A DNA stretch of 64,000 nt from an uncultured Eubacterium sp. (GCF_934295145.1 NZ_CAKRAS010000001.1:57500-121499); one strand, 5' to 3'. Positions 29,679-39,995 are shown, counted from the stretch's first letter. A program made the numbers and translations. Notes: generated by a model not told the origin, from the sequence alone.

Positions 29679-30953
29679 ATGGGAATGACTATGACACAGA
29701 AAATTCTTGCTGCCCATGCGGGACTTGATTCTGTAACAGCCGGTCAGTTAATTGAAGCAAAACTGGACGTTGTTATGGCTAATGATATTACAGGCCCGAT
29801 GGCGCTGCCGATTTTTCGACAGATGGCAGACAAAGTATTTGATAAGGATAAAGTAGTACTCGTACCGGATCATTTTACGCCGAATAAGGATATCAAATCC
29901 GCGATCAACTCCAGATCTATTCAGGATTTTGCAAAAGAGCAGGGACTGAAATGGTATCTGGTACAAGGAAAATGTGGTGTAGAGCATGCAATTTTACCGG
30001 AGTATGGAATCGTTGTAGCCGGTGAATGTATCATCGGTGCAGATTCTCATACCTGTACATATGGTGCACTTGGTGCATTTTCCACCGGTGTAGGAACTAC
30101 TGATATCGCAACAGGTATGGCAACCGGAGAACTCTGGTTCAAGGTTCCGTCCGCGATTAAATTCGTACTGACTGGAAAACCGGGTCCGTATGTCAGCGGA
30201 AAAGACGTTATTATCCACATCATCGGCAAGATCGGTGTAGATGGTGCATTATACAAATCCATGGAGTTTGTCGGCGATGGTATCGCAAACCTGACCATGG
30301 ATGACCGTTTCACTATGGCAAACATGGCAATTGAAGCAGGTGCTAAAAACGGTATCTTTATCGTAGATGATCAGACCAGAGCTTACATGGACGCTCATTC
30401 GGATAAACAGTATACCGCTTATGAGCCGGATGAAGATGCACAGTATGATCAGGTCGTTGAGATTGATCTGTCTGAAGTCCGTCCAACCGTTGCATTTCCA
30501 CATCTTCCGGGCAATGCAAAGACAATTGATGAAGTAGAGGCTATGGAGCCGATCAAGATCGATCAGGTAGTGATCGGATCATGTACAAACGGACGTATTT
30601 CCGATATGAGAAAGGCGGCAGCAATCTTAAAAGGACATACCGTTCATCCGGATGTACGTGTTATGGTTGTTCCTGCTACACAGGAAGTATACAAAGAATG
30701 TATCAAAGAAGGTCTTGTTGATATCTTTATCGATGCAGGCTGTGCATTTAATACACCAAGCTGCGGACCATGTATGGGCGGTCATATGGGTGTTATGGCT
30801 CCGGGTGAGAAATGTGTATCTACCACAAACCGTAACTTTGTCGGAAGAATGGGTGATGTAGAATCCCTGATCTATCTGGCTTCCCCGGAAGTGGCAGCAG
30901 CAAGTGCGATTGCAGGTTATATCGCAAATCCTGAGAAAGTAGGTGACAAATAA
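29679..30953 (+). CDS. leuC: 3-isopropylmalate dehydratase large subunit
   Basis: ATG 29679 with AAGGAGG eight bases before gives 424 residues, the length of the shorter LeuC/HacA class found in archaea and anaerobic bacteria. The [4Fe-4S] ligands appear in VIGSCTNGR and in [15 protein letters not shown]. With LeuD it isomerises 2-isopropylmalate to 3-isopropylmalate in leucine synthesis. The leuD start overlaps its stop by one base (TAATG), so the two are coupled. leuA and leuB are not in the window. Confidence 0.94.
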   Translation: MGMTMTQKILAAHAGLDSVTAGQLIEAKLDVVMANDITGPMALPIFRQMADKVFDKDKVVLVPDHFTPNKDIKSAINSRSIQDFAKEQGLKWYLVQGKCGVEHAILPEYGIVVAGECIIGADSHTCTYGALGAFSTGVGTTDIATGMATGELWFKVPSAIKFVLTGKPGPYVSGKDVIIHIIGKIGVDGALYKSMEFVGDGIANLTMDDRFTMANMAIEAGAKNGIFIVDDQTRAYMDAHSDKQYTAYEPDEDAQYDQVVEIDLSEVRPTVAFPHLPGNAKTIDEVEAMEPIKIDQVVIGSCTNGRISDMRKAAAILKGHTVHPDVRVMVVPATQEVYKECIKEGLVDIFIDAGCAFNTPSCGPCMGGHMGVMAPGEKCVSTTNRNFVGRMGDVESLIYLASPEVAAASAIAGYIANPEKVGDK

Positions 30954-31447
30954 TGAAAGCAGCAAAAGGACATGTATTTAAATATGGTGACAACGTAGAT
31001 ACAGACGTAATCATCCCGGCAAGATATCTGAATTCATTTGACGCTCAGGAACTGGCAACCCACGCAATGGTTGACATCGATCCGACTTTTACACAGCGTG
31101 TACAGCCGGGTGATATCATCGTGGCAAGAAAGAATTTTGGATGCGGTTCTTCCAGAGAACATGCACCGTTATGTTTAAAGACCGCAGGTGTAAGCTGCAT
31201 TATCGCAGAGACATTTGCACGTATTTTTTATCGTAATTCCATCAATATCGGACTTCCGATCATTGAGTGCCCGGAAGCATCTCGTGAGATCGAGGAAGGC
31301 GATGAGGTAGAAATCGATTTCGACAGCGGTAAAATCTATGACCGTACAAAAGGAACCGAGTATCAGGGACAGGCTTTTCCACCATTTATGCAGAAAATCA
31401 TTGACAGTGAAGGCCTGGTAAATTATATTAACAGCAAACGAAAATAA
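30953..31447 (+). CDS. leuD: 3-isopropylmalate dehydratase small subunit
   Basis: The 164-residue swivel subunit carries the conserved [15 protein letters not shown] near the start and the substrate-specificity stretch [12 protein letters not shown] near residue 60. The short length matches the LeuC class next to it. It completes the active site of LeuC. It overlaps leuC by one base and is the last gene of this pair; thrC begins 130 bases later. Confidence 0.94.
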   Translation: MKAAKGHVFKYGDNVDTDVIIPARYLNSFDAQELATHAMVDIDPTFTQRVQPGDIIVARKNFGCGSSREHAPLCLKTAGVSCIIAETFARIFYRNSINIGLPIIECPEASREIEEGDEVEIDFDSGKIYDRTKGTEYQGQAFPPFMQKIIDSEGLVNYINSKRK

Positions 31448-31576
31448 TTGTGATCTGTCAGGTGTTTTCCAGAACAATAGCTTCTGCGTATGATCAGGAG
31501 AAAATTGTGGAAATACCGGATGAAAATTTTATGTGAGAGTAGAAAAAGCGAGACAGCAGACAGAAAGGAAGAAATT

Positions 31577-33070
31577 ATGGCAATTTTATATGCAAATACC
31601 AGAGATGCATCAGAGAAAGTAACTGCCTCCCAGGCAATTTTAAACGGACTGGCAAAGCATGGAGGATTGTATGTGCCGACAGAGATTCCGAAATTGGACA
31701 TTCCGGTGGAGGAACTGGCAAAAATGAGTTATCAGGAGACTGCATATGCAGTTATGAGCAGATTTTTAACAGATTTTACAGAGGAAGAACTGAAAAACTG
31801 TATCAATCGTGCGTATGATTCCAAATTTGATACACCGGAGATCGCACCGTTAGTAGAAGCAGACGGCGCTTATTATCTGGAACTGTTCCACGGTGCAACC
31901 ATTGCATTCAAAGATATGGCATTATCTATTCTTCCGCACCTGCTGATCACAGCAGCCCGCAAAAATGAGGTAAAAGAGGATATCGTTATTCTGACCGCTA
32001 CTTCCGGAGATACCGGAAAGGCAGCGCTGGCAGGTTTTGCAGATGTAGAAGGAACCAAGATCATTGTATTTTATCCGAAAAACGGTGTCAGCCCGATCCA
32101 GGAAAAACAGATGGTGACCCAGAAAGGTGATAATACATTCGTTGTAGGAATCCACGGAAACTTTGATCAGGCGCAGACTGGTGTAAAACAGATGTTTTCT
32201 GATCCGGAGATGAAAGAAGAACTGCTTCAGGCTGGATACCGTTTCTCCTCCGCAAACTCCATCAATATCGGACGTCTGGTTCCGCAGATCGTTTACTATG
32301 TATATGCATATGCAAAAATGTATGCAAACGGCAGAATCGCTGAGGGTGAGCCGATTAATGTAGTAGTTCCGACCGGAAACTTTGGTAATATTTTAGCAGC
32401 ATTTTATGCAAAAAATATGGGACTTCCGATTGCAAAACTAATCTGCGCATCCAATGAGAACAAAGTATTATACGATTTCTTCCGCACCGGAGAATATGAC
32501 AAAAACCGTGAATTTATCCTGACTTCTTCACCGTCTATGGACATTCTGATCTCCAGCAACTTAGAACGTCTGATCTACCGCATTGCCGGTGAGAGCGCAG
32601 ATGAGAATGCAAAACTGATGGCAGCATTATCCAAAGATGGAAAATATGTCATCACAGACGAGATGAAGGCGCAGTTAGAGAACTTCTACGGCAATTACAC
32701 AACGGAGCAAGAGACAGCAGAAGTAATCTCTTCATTATATGAGAAGACAGGTTATGTCATTGATACACATACTGCAGTAGCAGCCGGTGTATACGGAAAA
32801 TATAAAGCAGAGACAAAGGATGAGACAAAAACGGTCATCGCTTCTACTGCAAGCCCGTTCAAATTTACAAGAAGTGTTATGGATGCCATTGACGAAAAAT
32901 ATGATTCCATGACAGATTTTGAACTGGTGGATGAACTCTCCAAGATCGCAAACGTAAAAGTTCCGCAGGCAATCGAGGATATCCGCAGTGCAGAAGTACT
33001 TCATAAAACTGTATGCGAAGTGGATGAGATGCCAAAGGTAGTCAAAGAGTTTCTTAAGATTGGAGAATAA
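31577..33070 (+). CDS. thrC: threonine synthase
   Basis: ATG 31577 after an AAAGGAAG site gives 497 residues; the frame is open from 31490. The N-terminal domain (YANTRDASEKVTASQAILNGL) and the PLP-binding lysine in FHGATIAFKDMALS near residue 113 mark the long bacterial/yeast-type threonine synthase. TATSGDTGKAAL is the phosphate-binding loop. It converts O-phospho-homoserine to threonine with PLP in the cytosol. It lies in the branched-chain amino acid region, sensible because threonine feeds isoleucine synthesis. Confidence 0.94.
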   Translation: MAILYANTRDASEKVTASQAILNGLAKHGGLYVPTEIPKLDIPVEELAKMSYQETAYAVMSRFLTDFTEEELKNCINRAYDSKFDTPEIAPLVEADGAYYLELFHGATIAFKDMALSILPHLLITAARKNEVKEDIVILTATSGDTGKAALAGFADVEGTKIIVFYPKNGVSPIQEKQMVTQKGDNTFVVGIHGNFDQAQTGVKQMFSDPEMKEELLQAGYRFSSANSINIGRLVPQIVYYVYAYAKMYANGRIAEGEPINVVVPTGNFGNILAAFYAKNMGLPIAKLICASNENKVLYDFFRTGEYDKNREFILTSSPSMDILISSNLERLIYRIAGESADENAKLMAALSKDGKYVITDEMKAQLENFYGNYTTEQETAEVISSLYEKTGYVIDTHTAVAAGVYGKYKAETKDETKTVIASTASPFKFTRSVMDAIDEKYDSMTDFELVDELSKIANVKVPQAIEDIRSAEVLHKTVCEVDEMPKVVKEFLKIGE

Positions 33071-33076
33071 TACAGC

Positions 33077-33436
33077 ATGGTAGCAGCAGCTATGGGGAAT
33101 ACAGGAATTATGACCGTATTTGATTTTATTCTGATCGTGTATGGCATTTATTCCATTACGACTGCACGGAAAATGAGACAGGATCATCAGGTGCCGCAGT
33201 GGCTGGTATCACAGCAGGACCTGGTGCGTATCCGTCAGCCGAAAGAATTTTGTGAACTGATGGCACCGAAGACAATGATTTTCGGATTTATCTGCGCCGG
33301 TTATGGGTTATACGAACTGGCGGTGGAGGCATTTCTGAAAACACAGATTGCAAAAGCCATTGGAATTGCAGTGTTTGTGGTAGGGATTGTATGGTTTCTG
33401 ACACAATTAAGTAAGGCGAAGAAAAAATATATGTAA
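33077..33436 (+). CDS. small membrane protein of unknown function
   Basis: This 119-residue protein begins six bases after the thrC stop. It has about three hydrophobic helices (residues 8-26, 68-84 and 92-110) with a basic, polar loop between the first two and a lysine-rich C-terminus. I do not recognise the family. Close spacing suggests it is transcribed with thrC, but there is no strong ribosome binding site. Confidence 0.62.
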   Translation: MVAAAMGNTGIMTVFDFILIVYGIYSITTARKMRQDHQVPQWLVSQQDLVRIRQPKEFCELMAPKTMIFGFICAGYGLYELAVEAFLKTQIAKAIGIAVFVVGIVWFLTQLSKAKKKYM

Positions 33437-33438
33437 TG

Positions 33439-33524
33439 ATTCGGAAACAGGGTGATTTTCTTTTTATATGCAATTTGCATTTGGCAAATGAACATATTAT
33501 GGAAAATCGCCTTTGTCTCTGAAT
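33439..33524. repeat. 86-nt long hairpin after the thrC operon
   Basis: Left and right arms of about 22 bases (starting ATTCGGA at 33439 and ending CTGAAT at 33524) pair with a few G-U or bulged positions. Inner pairs ATATG/CATAT and ATTTGC/GCAAAT continue the stem. There is no T tract immediately after it. It may end transcription or be a dispersed palindromic repeat. Confidence 0.55.
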
Positions 33525-33616
33525 AGTTACATATTTTTTCATTTGATGTGCTATTGATAATTTTAAACGCGTAAGTGTGTGATAGCACACTTTCTTGAGA
33601 GAATACAGGGGAAGCT

Positions 33617-35197
33617 ATGTATCGATTATTATTACTGGATGATGAAGAAATTGTAACAAGGGGAATTCAGAAAGTCTTTGACCTGGAAAAATCCGGTTTT
33701 CAGGTGGTAGGCGTGTTTCAGAATCCACAAAAAGCGCTGGAGGTATTGCCGGAATTGCAGCCGGATCTGATGATTACGGATATCAAAATGCCGCAGATGA
33801 ATGGACTGGATTTTGCTACAAAAGCAAAGAAACTGCTGCCGGAAAGTGAGATTGTCATTTTGTCCGGATACGGAGATTTTGCTTTTGCCCAGAGTGCAGT
33901 GAAAATCGGTATCAGTGATTATCTGTTAAAGCCGATTAAAAAAGATGATTTTCAGCAGATGCTGGATGCAATGCATGCAAAACTGGCGGAAAAGAAATCT
34001 CAGAAGCAGCAGGCGGATGATATGGCATTGCTTTTGCAAAATAGCTACACGGAATTGAAAAATCGCTTTTTCTTATCTCTGGTAGAAGACAATATCTTTG
34101 ATGAAAAACTGTATCATACGTTGCAGAAACATCACGCAATGGATGTGTTTGATACGGATTTTATGCTGATCAAGGTAGATTTTGATCAGGCCTATCTGCA
34201 GGGAGATTACATGTCGGAGATCGGTAAATTGATTCAGGATAGTGAAGAAAAATTTTCAGATTTCGGTTTGGTGGAAGATTTTCTGTCGGATGAGAGTTTA
34301 TATTTTTATGTATACCATATTGAAGCGACAGATTATAAGATGATCCGTCAGGAGGCCAGACGGCTTGCTGAGGAGAAACGCCGACAGGGAATCCAGCTGG
34401 TGTGCGGTATCAGCCATATGCATCATGGAATCCGGGAATTGTTTCAGGCAAGAAATGACTGCATTCGCCGGATTTTTATGCAGAGAGCAAACATTGATGA
34501 GTATTCTGAGGCAAACCCGATCAAGACGGATGAGATCAATATCCATATGCCATATGAGGAAATTGAGATACTGTTTCATATGATCACCACTGGAGAGATG
34601 AACGGATTGTCGGCGGTTTTACATAAGATTTACGAACTGCCGCAGGATAAGATACCGATTCTGCTACTGGATTACAGTTGCAGTGTCACATTTCTGATCT
34701 TGCTGCGTGTTTATCAGCTGCAGTTTAAATTCAATCTGGATCAACACATTGTTTCACAGAGGGAACTGGATTTGCGTGTGTTAAAGCTGGAATATCCGTC
34801 TATGGAAATTCAGAGAAATCTGGTGGAACAGAAGCTTCTGACTGTGGCAGAACAGATCGCGGCCCAGGAGGTGGCAGCACCGTCCAAGATGATTCGCGCA
34901 GCTTTGGATTATATCAATGAACATTTCCATGAGAATATTTCGTTGCTGGATGTGGCAGAAAATATCAATATCAGCAAAAATTATCTGTGTGATATTTTTA
35001 AAAAAGAACTGGGTGTGACTTTTATCAACTATGTAACAAATCTCAGAATTGAGAAAGCAAAAGAGTATCTGACCAGTACGGATATGAAAATGTATGAAGT
35101 ATCCAGCGCTGTCGGTTATAACGACTACGCATATTTTTCACAGATTTTCAAGAAACATACCGGAAAGACACTCTCCAGTTATCGAAAGAAAAATTAA
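33617..35197 (+). CDS. YesN-type response regulator with AraC DNA-binding domain
   Basis: The 526-residue protein has a receiver domain at residues 1-120 with the phospho-acceptor Asp55 in MITDIKMPQMNG and the conserved Lys in YLLKPIKK near residue 105. A central region of about 280 residues of unclear function follows, then a C-terminal AraC/XylS double helix-turn-helix (ISLLDVAENINISKNYLCD and MKMYEVSSAVGYNDYAYFS). Such regulators activate carbohydrate uptake or degradation genes. Its partner kinase is encoded convergently with a 25-bp gap. A short perfect hairpin AAGTGTG/CACACTT lies at 33573-33592 upstream. Confidence 0.9.
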   Translation: MYRLLLLDDEEIVTRGIQKVFDLEKSGFQVVGVFQNPQKALEVLPELQPDLMITDIKMPQMNGLDFATKAKKLLPESEIVILSGYGDFAFAQSAVKIGISDYLLKPIKKDDFQQMLDAMHAKLAEKKSQKQQADDMALLLQNSYTELKNRFFLSLVEDNIFDEKLYHTLQKHHAMDVFDTDFMLIKVDFDQAYLQGDYMSEIGKLIQDSEEKFSDFGLVEDFLSDESLYFYVYHIEATDYKMIRQEARRLAEEKRRQGIQLVCGISHMHHGIRELFQARNDCIRRIFMQRANIDEYSEANPIKTDEINIHMPYEEIEILFHMITTGEMNGLSAVLHKIYELPQDKIPILLLDYSCSVTFLILLRVYQLQFKFNLDQHIVSQRELDLRVLKLEYPSMEIQRNLVEQKLLTVAEQIAAQEVAAPSKMIRAALDYINEHFHENISLLDVAENINISKNYLCDIFKKELGVTFINYVTNLRIEKAKEYLTSTDMKMYEVSSAVGYNDYAYFSQIFKKHTGKTLSSYRKKN

Positions 35198-35222
35198 CCC
35201 CCAGTTGGAGTTTCACTTAACA

Positions 35223-37079
35223 TTATACACCACTGGTGCGAACCGGCAGGAGGATGGTACAAACCGTCTGACTGTCGGTTTTTGTGTAGGTAAGACCATA
35301 ATCAGTGCCGCAGATCAGCTTAATCCTGCGGTTGATATTCTGAACACCGTAGCCTTCGTTTTCAAAATTCAGCAATGTCTGGTCATTTGGATCAAAGGCA
35401 AGGAGCCGCTGCATTTTCATCAGGTTAATGTTTGTGCCGTCATTGAGGATGATGATACGTGTGTAATCATCGATGGAAATAGAAATTTCCAGTCGCCCAC
35501 CACGTTCTAACTGACCGATACCGTGTTTTAGGGCGTTTTCGATGATCGGCTGCAGGATAAACCGCGGAATAAAAATAGAAGGAAGCGGTTCCGGTAGGTC
35601 AAAGTCATAGGTGAGCCGGTCTTCATAACGGAATTTTTGCAGAACCAGATAGCTTTGGATATAGCGGATTTCCTGATTCAGTTCCGTAAAAGGACTGTTG
35701 TTTTTCATCAGACTCAGACGGAAAGTGTCAGAAAGAGCCGTGATCATCTCGCTGATCTCATCCTGGCCATTTGTCAGGGCAATCCAGTTAATTGAATCTA
35801 ACGTATTATATAAAAAATGTGGGTTGATCTGGCTTTGCAGCAGAGCAAGTTCAGCATCTTTTTTTTCGATGTTTTTTACATAATTTTCCTGGATCAGCGT
35901 ATTCAGACGCTCTTCTAATTGCTCATAGGAACGGTACATCTGACCAATTTCATCTGTACGGGCTTTGTAGATGGAAATCTGATGCTCGTCAATGGTTTTG
36001 TCATCATATCCGTGGTAGGTGTCCATCAGTTTTGACAGACTGATGACCGGACGGGCCATATTGTTGGCACTATAGCGGGACATCAGAAACAGGATCAGGA
36101 TGATTACGGCAATCATCAGTATCAGTTCGCCCATAAGTACGGAGGCATTGTGGTTGACTTCACTGTATGGTGTGATCATGCAAAGTTTCCAGCGGTTGTG
36201 GTTCAGACCGCTGCAGGTAACGACGTAATTTTCATTTTCCCAAGAAATGATCTCGCTTTCGTCCGGAACCAGATGTTCCTGTAAAATGCCAGAGTAATCT
36301 TTCATGCTGACATTGGAAATAATAATGTTATTATCCGTGTCCATCAGAAAGACGTTTGTAGTGTCTCCGAAGGAAATCTGACGCCACAGATTTTGGATAT
36401 ATTCATCATCCAGATAGATCATCAGATATCCGAGCTGCGTCCGATAGTCCGCCACACTGAAAACCGGCCGGGCCAGCATCAAAGTGTCAATCTGATTTGG
36501 AATTTCATTATTTTCCTGAGACTGGTATGTTTTTGTATCCAGAAGGGCATAAGGATACCACTGATAGGAATCGGTGTTTTCTTCCAGAAAAGGAAACCAC
36601 CATTTTTCCTGAATGTTCTGAAAAGAAGAGACATTCGTGTAGGCGAGCTCTGTGGAAAAAAGCGTGTGGTTCATACCGGTCAGAACAATACTGTTGATAT
36701 AATCGCGGTTCGAAATAAAACCGTTTATGTAGTAGGCGGTGCTGTGATCTTCCGGGTAAGGGTCTCCGGCGGCTGCGTCCTGCATAAATTCCTGAACGTC
36801 CGAATTATAGACCATTTCCCGGGAGACGTTTTCCACATCATTGACAATGGCAAGTAGCTGGGTGTTCAGCTTCTGAACCTCAATGGCCTGGGTCTGTTCA
36901 ATGGACTGATGGGTACTTGTCTGCAGAAAGAAAAACGATCCGATAAACAGGGCTGCCATCACAGGAATCGCGATAAAAATAAATGACAGAAACAGCCGCT
37001 GCGTAAAACTGACAGAATCGGACAGTCTGTTAAATATATAAAAGAATGGAAAATGTTTTCCGTTGTGCTTTTTTTTCAT
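35223..37079 (-). CDS. YesM-type sensor histidine kinase
   Basis: The 618-residue kinase has a transmembrane helix near residues 28-52, an extracytoplasmic sensing region of about 260 residues, a second helix near 315-338, and a HAMP linker (NNMARPVISLSKLM). The His_kinase domain carries the phosphorylated His in QSQINPHFLYNTLDS near residue 420, followed by an ATP-binding domain with N box FILQPIIENALKHG and a glycine box at the end (NEGYGVQNINRR). It should phosphorylate the YesN regulator encoded at 33617. It is divergent from the sugar-binding lipoprotein gene, whose product may feed it ligand information. Confidence 0.9.
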   Translation of the reverse strand: MKKKHNGKHFPFFYIFNRLSDSVSFTQRLFLSFIFIAIPVMAALFIGSFFFLQTSTHQSIEQTQAIEVQKLNTQLLAIVNDVENVSREMVYNSDVQEFMQDAAAGDPYPEDHSTAYYINGFISNRDYINSIVLTGMNHTLFSTELAYTNVSSFQNIQEKWWFPFLEENTDSYQWYPYALLDTKTYQSQENNEIPNQIDTLMLARPVFSVADYRTQLGYLMIYLDDEYIQNLWRQISFGDTTNVFLMDTDNNIIISNVSMKDYSGILQEHLVPDESEIISWENENYVVTCSGLNHNRWKLCMITPYSEVNHNASVLMGELILMIAVIILILFLMSRYSANNMARPVISLSKLMDTYHGYDDKTIDEHQISIYKARTDEIGQMYRSYEQLEERLNTLIQENYVKNIEKKDAELALLQSQINPHFLYNTLDSINWIALTNGQDEISEMITALSDTFRLSLMKNNSPFTELNQEIRYIQSYLVLQKFRYEDRLTYDFDLPEPLPSIFIPRFILQPIIENALKHGIGQLERGGRLEISISIDDYTRIIILNDGTNINLMKMQRLLAFDPNDQTLLNFENEGYGVQNINRRIKLICGTDYGLTYTKTDSQTVCTILLPVRTSGV

Positions 37080-37114
37080 AACTTCTCCTTTTGATGCAAG
37101 AATTACATAGATTC

Positions 37115-37145
37115 ATTTTACAATACGAGAGTTTTTTTGTAAAAT
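37115..37145. promoter_or_regulatory. inverted repeat in the divergent kinase/lipoprotein promoter region
   Basis: ATTTTACAA (37115-37123) and TTGTAAAAT (37137-37145) are perfect inverted copies in the 90-bp space between the divergent yesM-like and binding-protein genes. They could be a shared operator or a leader hairpin. Confidence 0.5.
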
Positions 37146-37169
37146 AAAATAAAAACAGGGGAAATGCGA

Positions 37170-38480
37170 ATGAGAAATTTACGATACAGAGTGATGGCAG
37201 CATTGCTGACTGCCATACTTTTTCTGGGACTTCTGGCAGGATGCACCCAGACGACAAATGTTCCGGAACAGGATCCGGCGAAGGCAGAACTTGAGGTTTG
37301 GACATTTTTTGATAAAAATGTGCCGGGAGCGTATTATGTATTTCTGTGGGATACACTGGCAGAGCAGTATGGATACGAGATTAACGTAAAGACCTATTCG
37401 ACAGAACAGCTGAAAGATAAACTGAAAGTTGCACTTGTGTGCAATGAACTGCCGGATATTTTTCTGGTTTGGGGAGGTTCTTATCCGGATTATCTGTTTG
37501 ATGCGGGGGCGTGCATGCCGGTGGATGATTATATCAGCAGGGTGCCTTTTAAGGAAGAATACATTCAGCCTTATAAAGATGGTGTGCATTATATCATCCC
37601 CTGTCTATCCGATGGGTATGAGGTAGTTTATGGTAATCAGAGTCTGATGGAAGAACTGGAGATCGAGCAGATTCCGCAGACCTGGGAAGAATTGGAGACG
37701 CTGGTGACAAAGGTGGCAGCATATAATGAAGAATATGGTACTTCTTATGCAACATTGGAATTAGGAGAAAAGGACAGTTATCTCGGGGAAATGCTGTATG
37801 GCATGATCGTGAATCGGATCGATCCGTATGCATATGAAAAATGGCAGAATGGAACCATAGATTTTTCTGCACCGGTATTTCTTGAGGCGGCACAGAAAGT
37901 GGAGTGGATGGTGCAAAATCATGCCTTTCCAGAGAATTATATGGAAAAAGGGGATGCAGAAGCTGTTCGTGATTTTATTAATAAAGAAGCAGTGCTGTTT
38001 CCACATCAGTCCACCATCATTTATCATCTGATCCACAATATGGGAGAAAAAGGATTCCTCGTGGGACAGTTTCCTTCCTGTGCAGACGCATATGATGAGA
38101 CGTATAGCCAGTATCTTATGGATACAAATCATTCTCTGACGCCGGGAATTTGTATTAATGCCAAATCAGAGTATAAAGAAGACGCGGCATCGATCTGTCT
38201 GGAGTTTGCAAAACAGGTGAATGAGACAAATGTGACGGAATACGGGTATCAGAATCTGATGGATATTACCTATCCGGAAACCGGCGATGTGGCAAAACCG
38301 GTATCGGATCTGAATGAGATGATCGCATCTGCGGAGAAGATCACCCCGGACTGGTATTCGCAGCTTCCGCAGGAAACCGGGGACAGCTGGCAGAATCTGA
38401 CAAAGAAACTGTTTGCCGGGGAACTGAATGCACAGGAATTTATAAAAGAAGCACAGGAATGTGTGGAAACTGCTCATTAA
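37170..38480 (+). CDS. extracellular sugar-binding lipoprotein (solute-binding family 1), orphan
   Basis: I use ATG 37170, about eight bases after AGGGG, rather than ATG 37164. The 436-residue product has a lipoprotein signal ending LLAGC, then the typical family-1 fold (ELEVWTFFDKNVPG, DKLKVALVCNELPDIFLVWGG). It resembles the binding proteins of carbohydrate ABC importers. No MalF/MalG-type permease or MalK ATPase lies beside it; a terminator follows directly. With the YesM/YesN pair next door it may serve as a sensor component rather than for import, or use a transporter encoded elsewhere. Confidence 0.85.
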   Translation: MRNLRYRVMAALLTAILFLGLLAGCTQTTNVPEQDPAKAELEVWTFFDKNVPGAYYVFLWDTLAEQYGYEINVKTYSTEQLKDKLKVALVCNELPDIFLVWGGSYPDYLFDAGACMPVDDYISRVPFKEEYIQPYKDGVHYIIPCLSDGYEVVYGNQSLMEELEIEQIPQTWEELETLVTKVAAYNEEYGTSYATLELGEKDSYLGEMLYGMIVNRIDPYAYEKWQNGTIDFSAPVFLEAAQKVEWMVQNHAFPENYMEKGDAEAVRDFINKEAVLFPHQSTIIYHLIHNMGEKGFLVGQFPSCADAYDETYSQYLMDTNHSLTPGICINAKSEYKEDAASICLEFAKQVNETNVTEYGYQNLMDITYPETGDVAKPVSDLNEMIASAEKITPDWYSQLPQETGDSWQNLTKKLFAGELNAQEFIKEAQECVETAH

Positions 38481-38550
38481 AACAAAAGAAAAACATTGTT
38501 ATTTGTGCAAAATTAAAAGTGAATATGAAAATATTTAATATTTATTTTAG

Positions 38551-38600
38551 AAATCCGAATAAATTCAATAAAATCTGAATTTTTTCGGATTTTTTTTTGT
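38551..38600 (+). terminator. strong terminator after the orphan binding-protein gene
   Basis: AAATCCGAA (38551) pairs with TTCGGATTT (to 38592), with AAATTCA/TGAATTT continuing the stem inside; nine T follow. Confidence 0.85.
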
Positions 38601-38668
38601 ACAAAAATCAGATACAATGTAGACACCGAAAGGATACTAGAGAGTTCTTTTAGAGGAGGGTAAAAAAC

Positions 38669-39949
38669 ATGAAAAAGAGATTAGCAAGACTTGCAGCAGT
38701 TGTAATGTCTGTAATGATGATCGGATCCTTAGCAGCATGTGGCAGCGGGGACGGGGGGTCCGGCGACGGCGGCAGCGCATCCAAAGGTTCATCAGGAGAT
38801 ACGATTAAAGTTGGTATCGTTATTCCGGAGACCGGAGCACTTGCAGCATTTGGTGCAGGTACACAGGAAATGACACAGTACGCACTGGATCAGATCAACG
38901 AGGCAGGCGGAATTGAAGTTGACGGATCTTCTAAGAAATTAGAACTGGTAGTTGCCGATTCCGAGTCCAATGCAACAAAAGCATCTGAGGCAGCAAACAA
39001 CCTGATTTCCAGCAAAAACATCGATATCATGATCACATCTCATACAGCAGATACAACTGTTCCGGTTGCAGCAGCTTGTGAGAGAGCAGGCGTTGTATGT
39101 TTATCCGTTGATACACCGGATGAGGCATGGGCAACATCTGATTACAAATACAGCTACCATGCAGGATTCAATACAGAGAACGAGCTTTCCTGTTTCAAGG
39201 ATGCATGGGATGCAGCAGGTATCGCAGGCGGCAAAGTTGGTGTAATGCATGCAACAGATACAGAGGGTCAGACAATGATCAACGCAATTTCTGATTTCGC
39301 AAACTCCAACGGTTACCAAGCTTATGATCCGGGTGCTTACACATCTGGCGCAACAGATTATACATCTATCATCAACAACCTGAAAAAAGAAGGTTGTGAT
39401 GCAGTTGTCGGTGTTATGCTTACATCTGACTTTGGTACATTCTATTCACAGCTGAAATCTTCCGGATATATGCCGAAGGTTTGTACTGTAGCAAAAGCAA
39501 CACTGTTCAAAGAGGACGTTGATTCCGCAGGTGCTAACGGCTTGGCAGACGGACTTTGCTCCGAGGTTTGGTGGACACCGAATCATCCATACACATCTTC
39601 CATCTCCGGACAGACATGTAAAGAAATCGGTGATAAATGGATGGAGCTGACAGGCGACAAATACGCACCGGCTACCGCAGGTTATGATTATGCAAACGTA
39701 GAGATCCTTTACAACGTACTGAAAAATGCAGGATCCCTGGATGCAAAAAAACTTTGTGCAGCAGCAGATGAACTTGACGTTGATACAATTATCGGTAATG
39801 TAAACTACAATGAGAAACATTACTCTGTTCAGAACCTTGTAACAGGTCAGTGGACATACAATGATGACGGAACATGGACACAGAACATCATTGCAAATAC
39901 ACAGGTTCCGGATTGCCCGGTTACATCTGAACTCAGAATTCTGGAGTAA
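38669..39949 (+). CDS. livK: branched-chain amino acid ABC transporter, substrate-binding lipoprotein
   Basis: The 426-residue product has a lipoprotein signal ending LAAC at about residue 24, a Gly/Ser-rich linker and a periplasmic-binding-protein type I fold (IKVGIVIPETGALAAFGAG, VVADSESNATKASEAA). It captures leucine, isoleucine, valine or a similar ligand outside the membrane for LivHMGF, encoded directly after it. Ligand choice is inferred from the transporter class; some members bind amides or urea. AGAGGAGGG precedes the ATG. Codon bias is strong, consistent with high expression of the binding protein. A stem-loop after the stop separates it from the other subunits. Confidence 0.9.
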   Translation: MKKRLARLAAVVMSVMMIGSLAACGSGDGGSGDGGSASKGSSGDTIKVGIVIPETGALAAFGAGTQEMTQYALDQINEAGGIEVDGSSKKLELVVADSESNATKASEAANNLISSKNIDIMITSHTADTTVPVAAACERAGVVCLSVDTPDEAWATSDYKYSYHAGFNTENELSCFKDAWDAAGIAGGKVGVMHATDTEGQTMINAISDFANSNGYQAYDPGAYTSGATDYTSIINNLKKEGCDAVVGVMLTSDFGTFYSQLKSSGYMPKVCTVAKATLFKEDVDSAGANGLADGLCSEVWWTPNHPYTSSISGQTCKEIGDKWMELTGDKYAPATAGYDYANVEILYNVLKNAGSLDAKKLCAAADELDVDTIIGNVNYNEKHYSVQNLVTGQWTYNDDGTWTQNIIANTQVPDCPVTSELRILE

Positions 39950-39977
39950 TCAAGCTTCAGTAATGTAACGGAACACG

Positions 39978-39995
39978 ATCAGGAAAAGTCCTGAT
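39978..39995 (+). terminator. stem-loop between livK and livG (partial terminator or stabiliser)
   Basis: ATCAGGA and TCCTGAT form a perfect 7-bp stem with loop AAAG, without a T tract. Such loops after binding-protein genes often reduce read-through or protect the upstream mRNA. Confidence 0.5.
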
